A stretch of DNA of 64,000 bases from positions 496,001 to 560,000 of the forward strand of contig JAZGUH010000552.1 in NCBI GenBank assembly GCA_037893225.1. The letters are read 5' to 3'. Positions 20,654 to 31,747 of this stretch are shown piece by piece (within the stretch, counting starts at the first letter, position 1; the number at the start of each line of letters is the position of its first letter). Under the pieces are notes generated by a model. That model was not told the origin of the DNA and did no database searches. It saw nothing but the letters and a program-made list of their open reading frames with translations. The stretch is from Hippasteria phrygiana. Its lineage: Eukaryota; Echinodermata; Asteroidea; Valvatida; Goniasteridae. A program made the position numbers and the translations under genes.

Positions 20654-23600
20654 ATGAATAATGCTATTCTTTTATGTATGATGCTTAGAATAGTTACTCT
20701 TAATGCTAATGGCCTACGCAATGAGCAAAAAAGAGAGCTTTTGTTTAACCATTTGGCCAGGGAAAAACATGATATTATTTGTTTGCAAGAAACACACAGC
20801 ACTCGGAGGGATGAAGAGTCTTGGAGGAAACAGTGGGGTGGGGACATTGTGTTCAGTCATGGGGAGAGTAACTCCAAAGGGGTAGCTATTCTAGCATCAT
20901 ACAAAAGTGGAATTAAATTAAATAATCCTGACAATGATCATGATGGAAGAATAGTCACTTGCGACATCGATTGGAAAGGATTGAATTTCAGTGTTTTATG
21001 TATTTATACTCCTAATTCAATGAAGCAAAGAAAAACGTTTTTTCAGATTTTGTCCCAATATATGTATGAAGGGAACAATTGGATTGTAGTGGGTGATTTT
21101 AACTGCCAACTTGACTCTACTAATGCTACTGACAAGAGTGTCCTGGAATTGAGGGATCTTGTTTTTGAACATGACATGGTTGATATTTGGAGATCATTGT
21201 ACCCTAATCAACCGGGATATACATTTTACCACAGATCTCTTAAACGTAGCAACAGACTTGACTATATATTCGCTTCCCGTTCGATATATACTTCTGTTTC
21301 GAATGCCAGTGTTAATTCTTTGGGTCTTTCTGATCACCTGGCCCTTATTTGTAGATTAGAAAAAAATGATGTTGTTCGGGGTTCGGGAAGGTGGATATGT
21401 GACAATGTTTTGTTGGAAGATGATCAATGTATTGAACGTATTCAAAAATTCTGGTGTTTTTGGAAAACTCAAAAAGTCAAGTTTGATAATATTTTTATTT
21501 GGTGGGATTGTGGAAAAGCGAAACTTAAGGAGATTATTAGAGATTATGGTCGAGAGAAATATAAGAGAGACCAGAAACGCAAACGTCAACTTCAAAAAAC
21601 GCTCTCAAAATTACTGGGTGCTATTAATACTAATGCCCATGCCATTAACGAAACTGAGCGTATCATTAAAGAGTTCGAGTTCATTGAATTGGAAAAATCC
21701 AGAGTGAGATCGCATATCAGTAAAATGGTTGGCGAAAAACCTACCAAGTTCTTTCTTCGTGCGGAGAAACAAAGGAGTGACGATAATGTATTACGACGCT
21801 TAGTGGACAGTCATGGTAAATTTTATAATGATTCTTTGTCGATGTGTAATTATGTAAATTCCTTTTATCAAGAGTTATACACAAGTGGAGGTATAAACAA
21901 CGAAGCTTGTTCTGTTATACTTAATTCTATTAAGGCCCGTGATTTTGATGATGATGATGATGATAATAATCATGATCTTGAAAGTGATTTTAAGGATGAT
22001 GAAATCTGGCAGGCGGTTAAACAGATGAATAGAGAAAAATCACCAGGGCTTGATGGCTTAACTGCCGAGTTCTATCAAAAATGTTGGTTTTTCATCAAAG
22101 ATGATTTCAAGGACGTTGTTAATGAATGTAAAGTCAGGGGTACACTCCCTCACTCTCTAAATGTTGCCCTGATACGTTTAATTTTCAAGAATAGAGGTGA
22201 AAGAACCGATTTAAAAAACTGGAGACCGATTAGCTTACTGAATGTCGATTATAAGATCATTTCCAAAGTCATAACAAATCGATTAAGAAATATTATGCCT
22301 TACATTATTGGCGAAGACCAATCTTGCGGTGTAAAACAAAGAAACATTCAAGATAATTTGATGATCTTACGTGATGCTATTTATTATATAAACAATGAAA
22401 ATAAGCAAGGAGCTATTCTGAGCATCGACCAGGAAAAAGCTTTTGATCGGATTGAATGGGAATACATGTTTAGAGTAATGAATAAAATGGGAATTCCAAA
22501 AGGCTTAATTAAATGGGTTAACATTTTGTACAGTAACCCGTCCAGTACTATTTTTATTAACAACTTTATCACTGAGCCATTTGGTGTATCAAGAGGAATA
22601 AGACAAGGGTGCCCCCTTTCTCCGCTTCTATACGCCATTTGTGCAGAAGGCTTTGCTTCTTTAATAAGGCAAAATAACATTTTGCAAGGCATTTCTCTTC
22701 CTTATAGCGATCAATCCCTAAAGGTAATCCAACATGCAGATGATGCTACTCTTTTCATTACCAATAACAGTGATTTTGATGAGCTCGACGCTATTTTTGC
22801 TGTTTACAGTAGGGGATCAGGCTCCAGAATAAACATTCATAAGTCTAAAGGTCTCTGGCTTGGCACGTGGAGGAATAGAACAGACAAGCCTGGTGGTTTT
22901 ACATGGGTCGATAGTTACATTAAAATTCTAGGGATCGATTTTGGTAATCAAGATAATCTTGACAACTTTTGGGATGCGAAAATAGGCAAGATGCAAGCAG
23001 TTTTAAACAAATGGAAGAGTAGGGACCTCACACTGAAAGGTAAATCTGTCATTATTAATAGTTTTATGGGGGCAAGCCTCTCTTATTACGGATCAGTTTT
23101 ACATTGCCCTGAGAAATTCATTCGGAAAATGGAACGGATTAAGTGGAATTTTTTCTGGAATGGGAAAGTTAATAAAATTAAGAGTAAGACGATTTGCGGT
23201 CAAGTTGAAAAGGGAGGAACTGGAGTTATTAATATTAGGTGTAAACTACAAGCTCTAAAAGTAAATATTTTAAAAAAATACCTGTCTAGTTCTGGAAAAT
23301 GGAAATACCTGTTTGATTATTGTCTTTTTAAAGCAAGTGGCAGTGACAATCTAGGATGGTATGTCTTAAGCTGTCCAAAAGTTACTTGTCCTAATGTTCA
23401 GTCCTATTACAAGGACTTAATTTCTAATTGTTACCAAGCTGGTGCGACCATCAATAATTTTTTTGATTGTGTCAATGAAACCCGCAAGTTACCCTTGTGG
23501 AATAATACAATTATTACTGATAATCCGGATAAAGTATTAAATAGTAGTATACTTAAACCCCAGGGTATATGTCATTTAGGACAAATTCTTGATAAAGACG

Positions 23601-24433
23601 CCATTGTTTCATTTTCCAAATTATCTAACATGTGTAATATATTTCCAGTCAATGCTGGTCGAATTGTTGCAGGGTTAAAAAGGCATATCAAGATTGATTA
23701 TGTTAAAGAAAACAGAGGAGGGCCTCCTAATCATTACCTTAATAAGATTCGTTTTGGTGCTGGTGACAATACTTTGATAGATGTTAACTGTATTAGTGTG
23801 AAGAATATTTATAAAATATTGATTTCTAAGGACTTTCTCCCACCGACATCTGAAAGGTCTTGGGGAGATTATTTTAATTATGTGTTTTTAGACTGGAGTC
23901 AAATCTGGTCTGATCGACAATATAACCTAATGGATGCAGATGATAGGGATATTTGGTTCAAATTGAAACATAGAATTTTACCCACTAAGGATAAATTGAA
24001 AAAATGGGGAATTTCTGATGACGATGTTTGCCCCTTATGTAAGAGAGAAGTAGAGACTTTAGAGCATCTTTTTATAGAATGTACTTCACACATAGATGCA
24101 TGGTTTTTTGTAGAAAACATGATAAAAATATGTACGAAGAACACAAACCTTACAGTAACGGATAGTAAGAGAATTTTTGGGTTTTTGGTCAAAAACCCTT
24201 TGTCTTTACTGTTAATTGGAAGGCTTCACAGAGTTATATGGAACATGAGATGTAAAATTGCGCTTCACGGAGACAAGTCTCATGTAAATATCCTTTACGC
24301 TTTCAAATGCAATCTTCGTAGACATGTTATCTTGGAAAAGCAGAGGTTGCCTAAAAATATTTTTTGTGCGATATATGCCGTAAACTCAGCAATTTGTACT
24401 GTACAAAATGACAAACTTCAATTTAATTTCTAA
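20654..24433 (+). CDS. LINE ORF2 polyprotein, copy 2
   Basis: The 1259-residue endonuclease/reverse transcriptase is intact. The only amino-acid change I see from copy 1 is Leu for Phe at residue 1166, after the C-terminal zinc-binding motif and outside every catalytic motif; other differences (near 22185 and 23412) are silent. All endonuclease residues (N17, E46, Y118, D148, N150, D203, D227, H228), the RT aspartates (D592, D696, D697) and the CCHC cluster (C1126, C1129, H1138, C1143) are present. With so few changes and no stop, this copy is likely to encode active protein, as is copy 1; activity itself is not shown. Confidence 0.96.
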   Translation: MNNAILLCMMLRIVTLNANGLRNEQKRELLFNHLAREKHDIICLQETHSTRRDEESWRKQWGGDIVFSHGESNSKGVAILASYKSGIKLNNPDNDHDGRIVTCDIDWKGLNFSVLCIYTPNSMKQRKTFFQILSQYMYEGNNWIVVGDFNCQLDSTNATDKSVLELRDLVFEHDMVDIWRSLYPNQPGYTFYHRSLKRSNRLDYIFASRSIYTSVSNASVNSLGLSDHLALICRLEKNDVVRGSGRWICDNVLLEDDQCIERIQKFWCFWKTQKVKFDNIFIWWDCGKAKLKEIIRDYGREKYKRDQKRKRQLQKTLSKLLGAINTNAHAINETERIIKEFEFIELEKSRVRSHISKMVGEKPTKFFLRAEKQRSDDNVLRRLVDSHGKFYNDSLSMCNYVNSFYQELYTSGGINNEACSVILNSIKARDFDDDDDDNNHDLESDFKDDEIWQAVKQMNREKSPGLDGLTAEFYQKCWFFIKDDFKDVVNECKVRGTLPHSLNVALIRLIFKNRGERTDLKNWRPISLLNVDYKIISKVITNRLRNIMPYIIGEDQSCGVKQRNIQDNLMILRDAIYYINNENKQGAILSIDQEKAFDRIEWEYMFRVMNKMGIPKGLIKWVNILYSNPSSTIFINNFITEPFGVSRGIRQGCPLSPLLYAICAEGFASLIRQNNILQGISLPYSDQSLKVIQHADDATLFITNNSDFDELDAIFAVYSRGSGSRINIHKSKGLWLGTWRNRTDKPGGFTWVDSYIKILGIDFGNQDNLDNFWDAKIGKMQAVLNKWKSRDLTLKGKSVIINSFMGASLSYYGSVLHCPEKFIRKMERIKWNFFWNGKVNKIKSKTICGQVEKGGTGVINIRCKLQALKVNILKKYLSSSGKWKYLFDYCLFKASGSDNLGWYVLSCPKVTCPNVQSYYKDLISNCYQAGATINNFFDCVNETRKLPLWNNTIITDNPDKVLNSSILKPQGICHLGQILDKDAIVSFSKLSNMCNIFPVNAGRIVAGLKRHIKIDYVKENRGGPPNHYLNKIRFGAGDNTLIDVNCISVKNIYKILISKDFLPPTSERSWGDYFNYVFLDWSQIWSDRQYNLMDADDRDIWFKLKHRILPTKDKLKKWGISDDDVCPLCKREVETLEHLFIECTSHIDAWFFVENMIKICTKNTNLTVTDSKRIFGFLVKNPLSLLLIGRLHRVIWNMRCKIALHGDKSHVNILYAFKCNLRRHVILEKQRLPKNIFCAIYAVNSAICTVQNDKLQFNF

Positions 24434-24558
24434 ATTATAAAGTTAAATTTTATTTGTATATAGTCTAAGCAGAATGGTAATTTATATGTATTATTGATTT
24501 AGTGAAACTTGCATTAAATGGGGCTGCATAGCTCCAATTTCATATAAAAAAAAAAAAA
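24434..24558 (+). other. LINE copy 2 3'UTR: ATTAAA signal, stem-loop and poly(A)
   Basis: The 3'UTR matches copy 1 apart from one base. ATTAAA is at 24513-24518, and the 7-bp stem TGGGGCT/AGCTCCA with GCAT loop is at 24519-24536. The poly(A) is 13 A at 24546-24558, three shorter than in copy 1. Different tail lengths at the same target base fit separate retrotransposition events. Confidence 0.7.
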
Positions 24559-27500
24559 TCCAGTAATTTTTACACGTATGGGTAGCTTAGATCTAGCGCA
24601 ACAATTTGAGACCATCGCCAGCTTTACAGCGTTAGAACTCTTCGAGAAAATTCAAACCTCGCAACAAATTTCTTTCCGTGAACTCTGTGTGCGTTCTCCC
24701 GTTTACTGCATTGTGACTGCTTAACGTTTGCCAAATTTTCAGATGAACGCCCCTCCTTTCCCTGTTCATAATTGAATGGTATATTGACCAAATCCAGTAA
24801 TTTTTACACGGATGGGTAGCTTAGATATAGCGCAACAATTTCAGACCATCGCCAGCTTCACAGCGTTAGAACTCTTCGAGAACATTCAAACCTCGCGACA
24901 AATTTCCTTCTGTGAACTCTGTGTGCGTTCTTCCGTTTACTGCATTATGACTGCTTAACGTTTGCCACATTTTCAGATGAACGCCCCTCCTTTCCATGTT
25001 CATAATTGAATGGGATATTGACCAAATCCAGTAATTTTCACACGAATGGGTAGCTTAGATCTAGCGCAACAATTTGAGACCATCGCCAGCTTCATAGCGT
25101 GAGAACTCTTTGAGAAAATTCAAACCTCGCAACAATTTTTTTCCCATGAACTCTGTGTGCGTTCTTCCGTTTACTGCATTGTGACTGCTTAACGGTTGCC
25201 AAATTTTCAGATGAACGCCCCTCCTTTCCCTGTTCATAATTGAATGGTATATTGACCAAATCCAGTATTTTGTACACGTATGGGTAGCTTAGATCTAGCG
25301 CAACAATTTGAGACCATCGGCAGCTTCACAGCGTTAGAACTCTTCGAGAAAATTCAAACCTCGCAACAAATTTCTTTCCGTGAACTCTGTGTGCGTTCTC
25401 CCGTTTACTGCATTGTGACTGCTTAACGTTTGCCAAATTTTCAGATGAACGCCCCTCCTTTCCCTGTTCATAATTGAATGGGATATTGACCAAATCCAGT
25501 AATTTGCACACGAATGGGTAGCTTAGATCTAGCGCAACAATTTGAGACCATCGCCAGCTTCATAGCGTGAGAACTCCTCGAGAAAATTCAAACCTCGCAA
25601 CAATTGTTTCCCCATGAACTCTGTGTGCGTTCTCCCGTTTACTGCATTGTGACTGCTTAACGTTTGCCAAATTTTCAGATGAACGCCCCTCCTTTCCCTG
25701 TTCATAATTGAATGGTATATTGACCAAATCCAGTAATTTTTACACGTGTGGGTAGCTTAGATCTAGCGCAACAGTTTGAGACCATCGCCAGCTTCACATC
25801 GTTAGAACTCTTCGAGAAAATTCAAACCTCGCAACAAATTTCTTCCCGTGAACTCTGTGTGCGTTCTCCCGTTTACTGCATTGTGTCTGCTTAACGTTTG
25901 CCAAATTTTCAGATGAACGCCCCTCCTTTCCCTGTTCATAATTGAATGGTATATTGACCAAATCCAGTAATTTTTACACGTATGGGTAGCTTAGATCTAG
26001 CGCAACAATTTGAGCTTCATAGCGTGAGAACTCTTCGAGAAAATTCAAACCTCGCAACAATTTTTTCCCATGAACTCTGTGTGCGTTCTTCCGTTTACTG
26101 CATTGTGACTGCTTAACGTTTGCCCCTCCTTTCCCTGTTCATAATTGAATGGTATATTGACCAAATCCAGTAATTTTTACACGTATGGGTAGCTTAGATC
26201 TAGCGCAACAGTTTGAGACCATCGCCAGCTTCACATCGTTAGAACTCTTCGAGAAAATTCAAACCTCGCAACAAATTTCTTCCTGTGAACTCTGTGTGCG
26301 TTCTTCCGTTTACTGCATTGTGATTGCTTAACGTTTGCCACATTTTCAGATGAACGCCCCTCCTTTCCCTGTTCATAATTGAATGGTATATTGACCAAAT
26401 CCAGTAATTTTTACACGTATGGGTAGCTTAGATCTAGCGCAACAATTTGAGACCATCGCCAGCTTTACAGCGTTAGAACTCTTCGAGAAAATTCAAACCT
26501 CGCAACAAATTTCTTCCCGTGAACTCTGTGTGCGTTCTCCCGTTTACTGCATTGTGACTGCTTAACGTTTGCCAAATTTTCAGATGAACGCCCCTCCTTT
26601 CCCTGTACATAATTGAATGGTATATTGACCAAATCCAGTAATTTTTACACGTATGGGTAGCTTAGATCTAGCGCAACAATTTGAGACCATCGCCAGCTTC
26701 ACAGCGTTAGAACTCTTCGAGAAAATTCAAACCTCGTAACAAATTTCCTTCTGTGAACTCTGTGTGCGTTCTTCCGTTTACGGCATTGTGATTGCTTAAC
26801 GTTTGCCACATTTTCAGATGAACGCCCCTCCTTTCCCTGTTCATAATTGAATGGGATATTGACCAAATCCAGTAATTTTCACACGAATGGGTAGCTTAGA
26901 TCTAGCGCAACCATTTGAGACCATCGCCAGCTTCACAGCGTTAGAACTCTTTGAGAAAATTCAAACCTCGCAACAAATTTCTTCCCGTGAACTCTGTGTG
27001 CGTTCTCCCGTTTACTGCATTGTGACTGCTTAACGTTTGCCAAATTTTCAGATGAACGCCCCTCCTTTCCCTGTTCATAATTTAATGGGATATTGACCAA
27101 ATCCAGTAATTTTTACACGGATGGGTAGCTTAGATATAGCGCAACAATTTCAGACCATCGCCAGCTTCACAGCGTTAGAACTCTGCGAGAAAATTCAAAC
27201 CTCGCAACAAATTTCTTTCTGTGAACTCTGTGTGCGTTCTTCCGTTTACTGCATTGTGACTGCTTAACGTTTGCCACATTTTCAGATGAACGCCCCTCCT
27301 TTCCCTGTTCATAATTGAATGGGATATTGACCAAATCCAGTAATTTTCACACGTATGGGTAGCTTAGATCTAGCGCAACAATTTCAGACCATCGCGAGCT
27401 TCACAGCGTTAGAACTCTTCGAGAAAATTCAAACCTCGCAACAAATTTCCTTTTGTGAACTCTGTGCGCGTTCTTCCGTTTACTGCATTGTGACTGCTTA

Positions 27501-30500
27501 ACGTTTGCCACATTTTCAGATGAACGCCCCTCCTTTCCCTGTTCATAATTGAATGGGATATTGACCAAATCCAGTAATTTTTACACGTATGGGTAGCTTA
27601 GATCTAGCGCAACAGTTTGAGACCATCGCCAGCTTCACAGCGTTAGAACTCTTCGAGAAAATTCAAACCTCGCAACAAATTTCTTTCCGTGAACTCTGTG
27701 TGCGTTCTCCCGTTTACTGCATTGTGACTGCTTAACGTTTGCCAAATTTTCAGATGAACGCCCTTCCTTTCCCTGTTCATAATTGAATGGTATATTGACC
27801 AAATCCAGTAATTTGTACACGTATGGGTAGCTTAGATCTAGCGCAACAGTTTGAGACCATCGCCAGCTTCACATCGTTAGAACTCTTCGAGAAAATTCAA
27901 ACCTCGCAACAAATTTCTTCCCGTGAACTCTGTGTGCGTTCTCCCGTTTACTGCATTGTGACTGCTTAACGTTTGCCAAATTTTCAGATGAACGCCCCTC
28001 CTTTCCCTGTTCATAATTGAATGGTATATTGACCAAATCCAGTAATTTTTACACGTATGGGTAGCTTAGATCTAGCGCAACAATTTGAGACCATCGCCAG
28101 CTTCACAGCGTTAGAACTCTTCGAGAAAATTCAAACCTCGCAACAAATTTCTTCCTGTGAACTCTGTGTGCGTTCTTCCGTTTACTGCATTGTGACTGCT
28201 TAACGTTTGCCACATTTTCAGATGAACGCCCCTCCTTTCCCTGTTCATAATTGAATGGTATATTGACCAAATCCAGTAATTTTTACACGTATTGGTAGCT
28301 TAGATCTAGCGCAACAATTTGAGACCATCGCCAGCTTCATAGCGTGAGAACTCTTTGAGAAAATTCAAACCTCGCAACAATTTTTTTCCCATGAACTCTG
28401 TGTGCGTTCTTCCGTTTACTGCATTGTGACTGCTTAACGGTTGCCAAATTTTCAGATGAACGCCCCTCCTTTCCCTGTTCATAATTGAATGGTATATTGA
28501 CCAAATCCAGTATTTTGTACACGTATGGGTAGCTTAGATCTAGCGCAACAATTTGAGACCATCGGCAGCTTCACAGCGTTAGAACTCTTCGAGAAAATTC
28601 AAACCTCGCAACAAATTTCTTTCCGTGAACTCTGTGTGCGTTCTCCCGTTTACTGCATTGTGACTGCTTAACGTTTGCCAAATTTTCAGATGAACGCCCC
28701 TCCTTTCCCTGTTCATAATTGAATGGGATATTGACCAAATCCAGTAATTTGCACACGAATGGGTAGCTTAGATCTAGCGCAACAATTTGAGACCATCGCC
28801 AGCTTCATAGCGTGAGAACTCCTCGAGAAAATTCAAACCTCGCAACAATTGTTTCCCCATGAACTCTGTGTGCGTTCTCCCGTTTACTGCATTGTGACTG
28901 CTTAACGTTTGCCAAATTTTCAGATGAACGCCCCTCCTTTCCCTGTTCATAATTGAATGGTATATTGACCAAATCCAGTAATTTTTACACGTGTGGGTAG
29001 CTTAGATCTAGCGCAACAGTTTGAGACCATCGCCAGCTTCACATCGTTAGAACTCTTCGAGAAAATTCAAACCTCGCAACAAATTTCTTCCCGTGAACTC
29101 TGTGTGCGTTCTCCCGTTTACTGCATTGTGTCTGCTTAACGTTTGCCAAATTTTCAGATGAACGCCCCTCCTTTCCCTGTTCATAATTGAATGGTATATT
29201 GACCAAATCCAGTAATTTTTACACGTATGGGTAGCTTAGATCTAGCGCAACAATTTGAGCTTCATAGCGTGAGAACTCTTCGAGAAAATTCAAACCTCGC
29301 AACAATTTTTTCCCATGAACTCTGTGTGCGTTCTTCCGTTTACTGCATTGTGACTGCTTAACGTTTGCCCCTCCTTTCCCTGTTCATAATTGAATGGTAT
29401 ATTGACCAAATCCAGTAATTTTTACACGTATGGGTAGCTTAGATCTAGCGCAACAGTTTGAGACCATCGCCAGCTTCACATCGTTAGAACTCTTCGAGAA
29501 AATTCAAACCTCGCAACAAATTTCTTCCTGTGAACTCTGTGTGCGTTCTTCCGTTTACTGCATTGTGATTGCTTAACGTTTGCCACATTTTCAGATGAAC
29601 GCCCCTCCTTTCCCTGTTCATAATTGAATGGTATATTGACCAAATCCAGTAATTTTTACACGTATGGGTAGCTTAGATCTAGCGCAACAATTTGAGACCA
29701 TCGCCAGCTTTACAGCGTTAGAACTCTTCGAGAAAATTCAAACCTCGCAACAAATTTCTTCCCGTGAACTCTGTGTGCGTTCTCCCGTTTACTGCATTGT
29801 GACTGCTTAACGTTTGCCAAATTTTCAGATGAACGCCCTTCCTTTCCCTGTACATAATTGAATGGTATATTGACCAAATCCAGTAATTTTTACACGTATG
29901 GGTAGCTTAGATCTAGCGCAACAATTTGAGACCATCGCCAGCTTCACAGCGTTAGAACTCTTCGAGAAAATTCAAACCTCGCAACAAATTTCCTTCTGTG
30001 AACTCTGTGTGCGTTCTTCCGTTTACGGCATTGTGATTGCTTAACGTTTGCCACATTTTCAGATGAACGCCCCTCCTTTCCCTGTTCATAATTGAATGGG
30101 ATATTGACCAAATCCAGTAATTTTCACACGAATGGGTAGCTTAGATCTAGCGCAACCATTTGAGACCATCGCCAGCTTCACAGCGTTAGAACTCTTTGAG
30201 AAAATTCAAACCTCGCAACAAATTTCTTCCCGTGAACTCTGTGTGCGTTCTCCCGTTTACTGCATTGTGACTGCTTAACGTTTGCCAAATTTTCAGATGA
30301 ACGCCCCTCCTTTCCCTGTTCATAATTTAATGGGATATTGACCAAATCCAGTAATTTTTACACGGATGGGTAGCTTAGATATAGCGCAACAATTTCAGAC
30401 CATCGCCAGCTTCACAGCGTTAGAACTCTTCGAGAAAATTCAAACCTCGCAACAAATTTCTTTCTGTGAACTCTGTGTGCGTTCTTCCGTTTACTGCATT

Positions 30501-31032
30501 GTGACTGCTTAACGTTTGCCACATTTTCAGATGAACGCCCCTCCTTTCCCTGTTCATAATTGAATGGGATATTGACCAAATCCAGTAATTTTCACACGTA
30601 TGGGTAGCTTAGATCTAGCGCAACAATTTCAGACCATCGCGAGCTTCACAGCGTTAGAACTCTTCGAGAAAATTCAAACCTCGCAACAAATTTCCTTTTG
30701 TGAACTCTGTGCGCGTTCTTCCGTTTACTGCATTGTGACTGCTTAACGTTTGCCACATTTTCAGATGAACGCCCCTCCTTTCCCTGTTCATAATTGAATG
30801 GGATATTGACCAAATCCAGTAATTTTTACACGTATGGGTAGCTTAGATCTAGCGCAACAGTTTGAGACCATCGCCAGCTTCACAGCGTTAGAACTCTTCG
30901 AGAAAATTCAAACCTCGCAACAAATTTCTTTCCGTGAACTCTGTGTGCGTTCTCCCGTTTACTGCATTGTGACTGCTTAACGTTTGCCAAATTTTCAGAT
31001 GAACGCCCTTCCTTTCCCTGTTCATAATTGAA

Positions 31033-31045
31033 TGGTATATTGACC
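31033..31045 (+). other. Unoccupied A-B target site, second example
   Basis: This is another intact A-B junction with attgaa, the 13 bp tggtatattgacc and aaatcc. It lies in the same uninterrupted A-B-C-D-E run as the D-E site at 31735, so both LINE positions can be read as empty in one higher-order unit. Confidence 0.8.
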
Positions 31046-31734
31046 AAATCCAGTAATTTTTACACGTATGGGTAGCTTAGATCTAGCGCAACAGTTTGAG
31101 ACCATCGCCAGCTTCACATCGTTAGAACTCTTCGAGAAAATTCAAACCTCGCAACAAATTTCTTCCCGTGAACTCTGTGTGCGTTCTCCCGTTTACTGCA
31201 TTGTGACTGCTTAACGTTTGCCAAATTTTCAGATGAACGCCCCTCCTTTCCCTGTTCATAATTGAATGGTATATTGACCAAATCCAGTAATTTTTACACG
31301 TATGGGTAGCTTAGATCTAGCGCAACAATTTGAGACCATCGCCAGCTTCACAGCGTTAGAACTCTTCGAGAAAATTCAAACCTCGCAACAAATTTCTTCC
31401 TGTGAACTCTGTGTGCGTTCTTCCGTTTACTGCATTGTGACTGCTTAACGTTTGCCACATTTTCAGATGAACGCCCCTCCTTTCCCTGTTCATAATTGAA
31501 TGGTATATTGACCAAATCCAGTAATTTTTACACGTATTGGTAGCTTAGATCTAGCGCAACAATTTGAGACCATCGCCAGCTTCACATCGTTAGAACTCTG
31601 CGAGAAAATTCAAACCTCGCAACAAATTTCTTCCTGTGAACTCTGTGTGCGTTCTTCCGTTTACTGCATTGTGACTGCTTAACGTTTGCCAAATTTTCAG
31701 ATGAACGCCCCTCCTTTCCCTGTTCATAATTGAA

Positions 31735-31747
31735 TGGTATATTGACC
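31735..31747 (+). other. Unoccupied D-E target site, second example
   Basis: This D-E junction has the 13 bp intact. It lies 702 bp (three monomers) after the empty A-B site at 31033, which shows that the two LINE insertion points occupy different monomers of the higher-order repeat but the same base within the monomer. Confidence 0.8.

Larger units (their letters stand above)
19056..24555 (+). mobile_element. Full-length Tx1/L1-group non-LTR retrotransposon, copy 2
   Basis: It is the same element as copy 1, again in satellite orientation, with identical left (…cataattgaa/caagtcg) and right (poly(A)/tccagtaatt) junctions and the same missing 13 bp. By eye the copies differ by about a dozen substitutions, five of them in the 5'UTR, plus length changes in a T run and the poly(A). 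The flanking monomers differ from those of copy 1 (D on the left, E on the right), so it is not simply copy 1 carried along by satellite duplication. Both ORFs are intact. One to three terminal As may be target-derived (boundary 24555-24558). Confidence 0.95.

Noticed and set aside
5417..24555. The two LINEs as a single insertion duplicated with its satellite block, or as an assembly duplicate
   Set aside because: Monomer types on both sides differ between the copies, and intact junctions for both sites exist in the array. Sequence and poly(A) differences are also present. Read-level confirmation is still needed.
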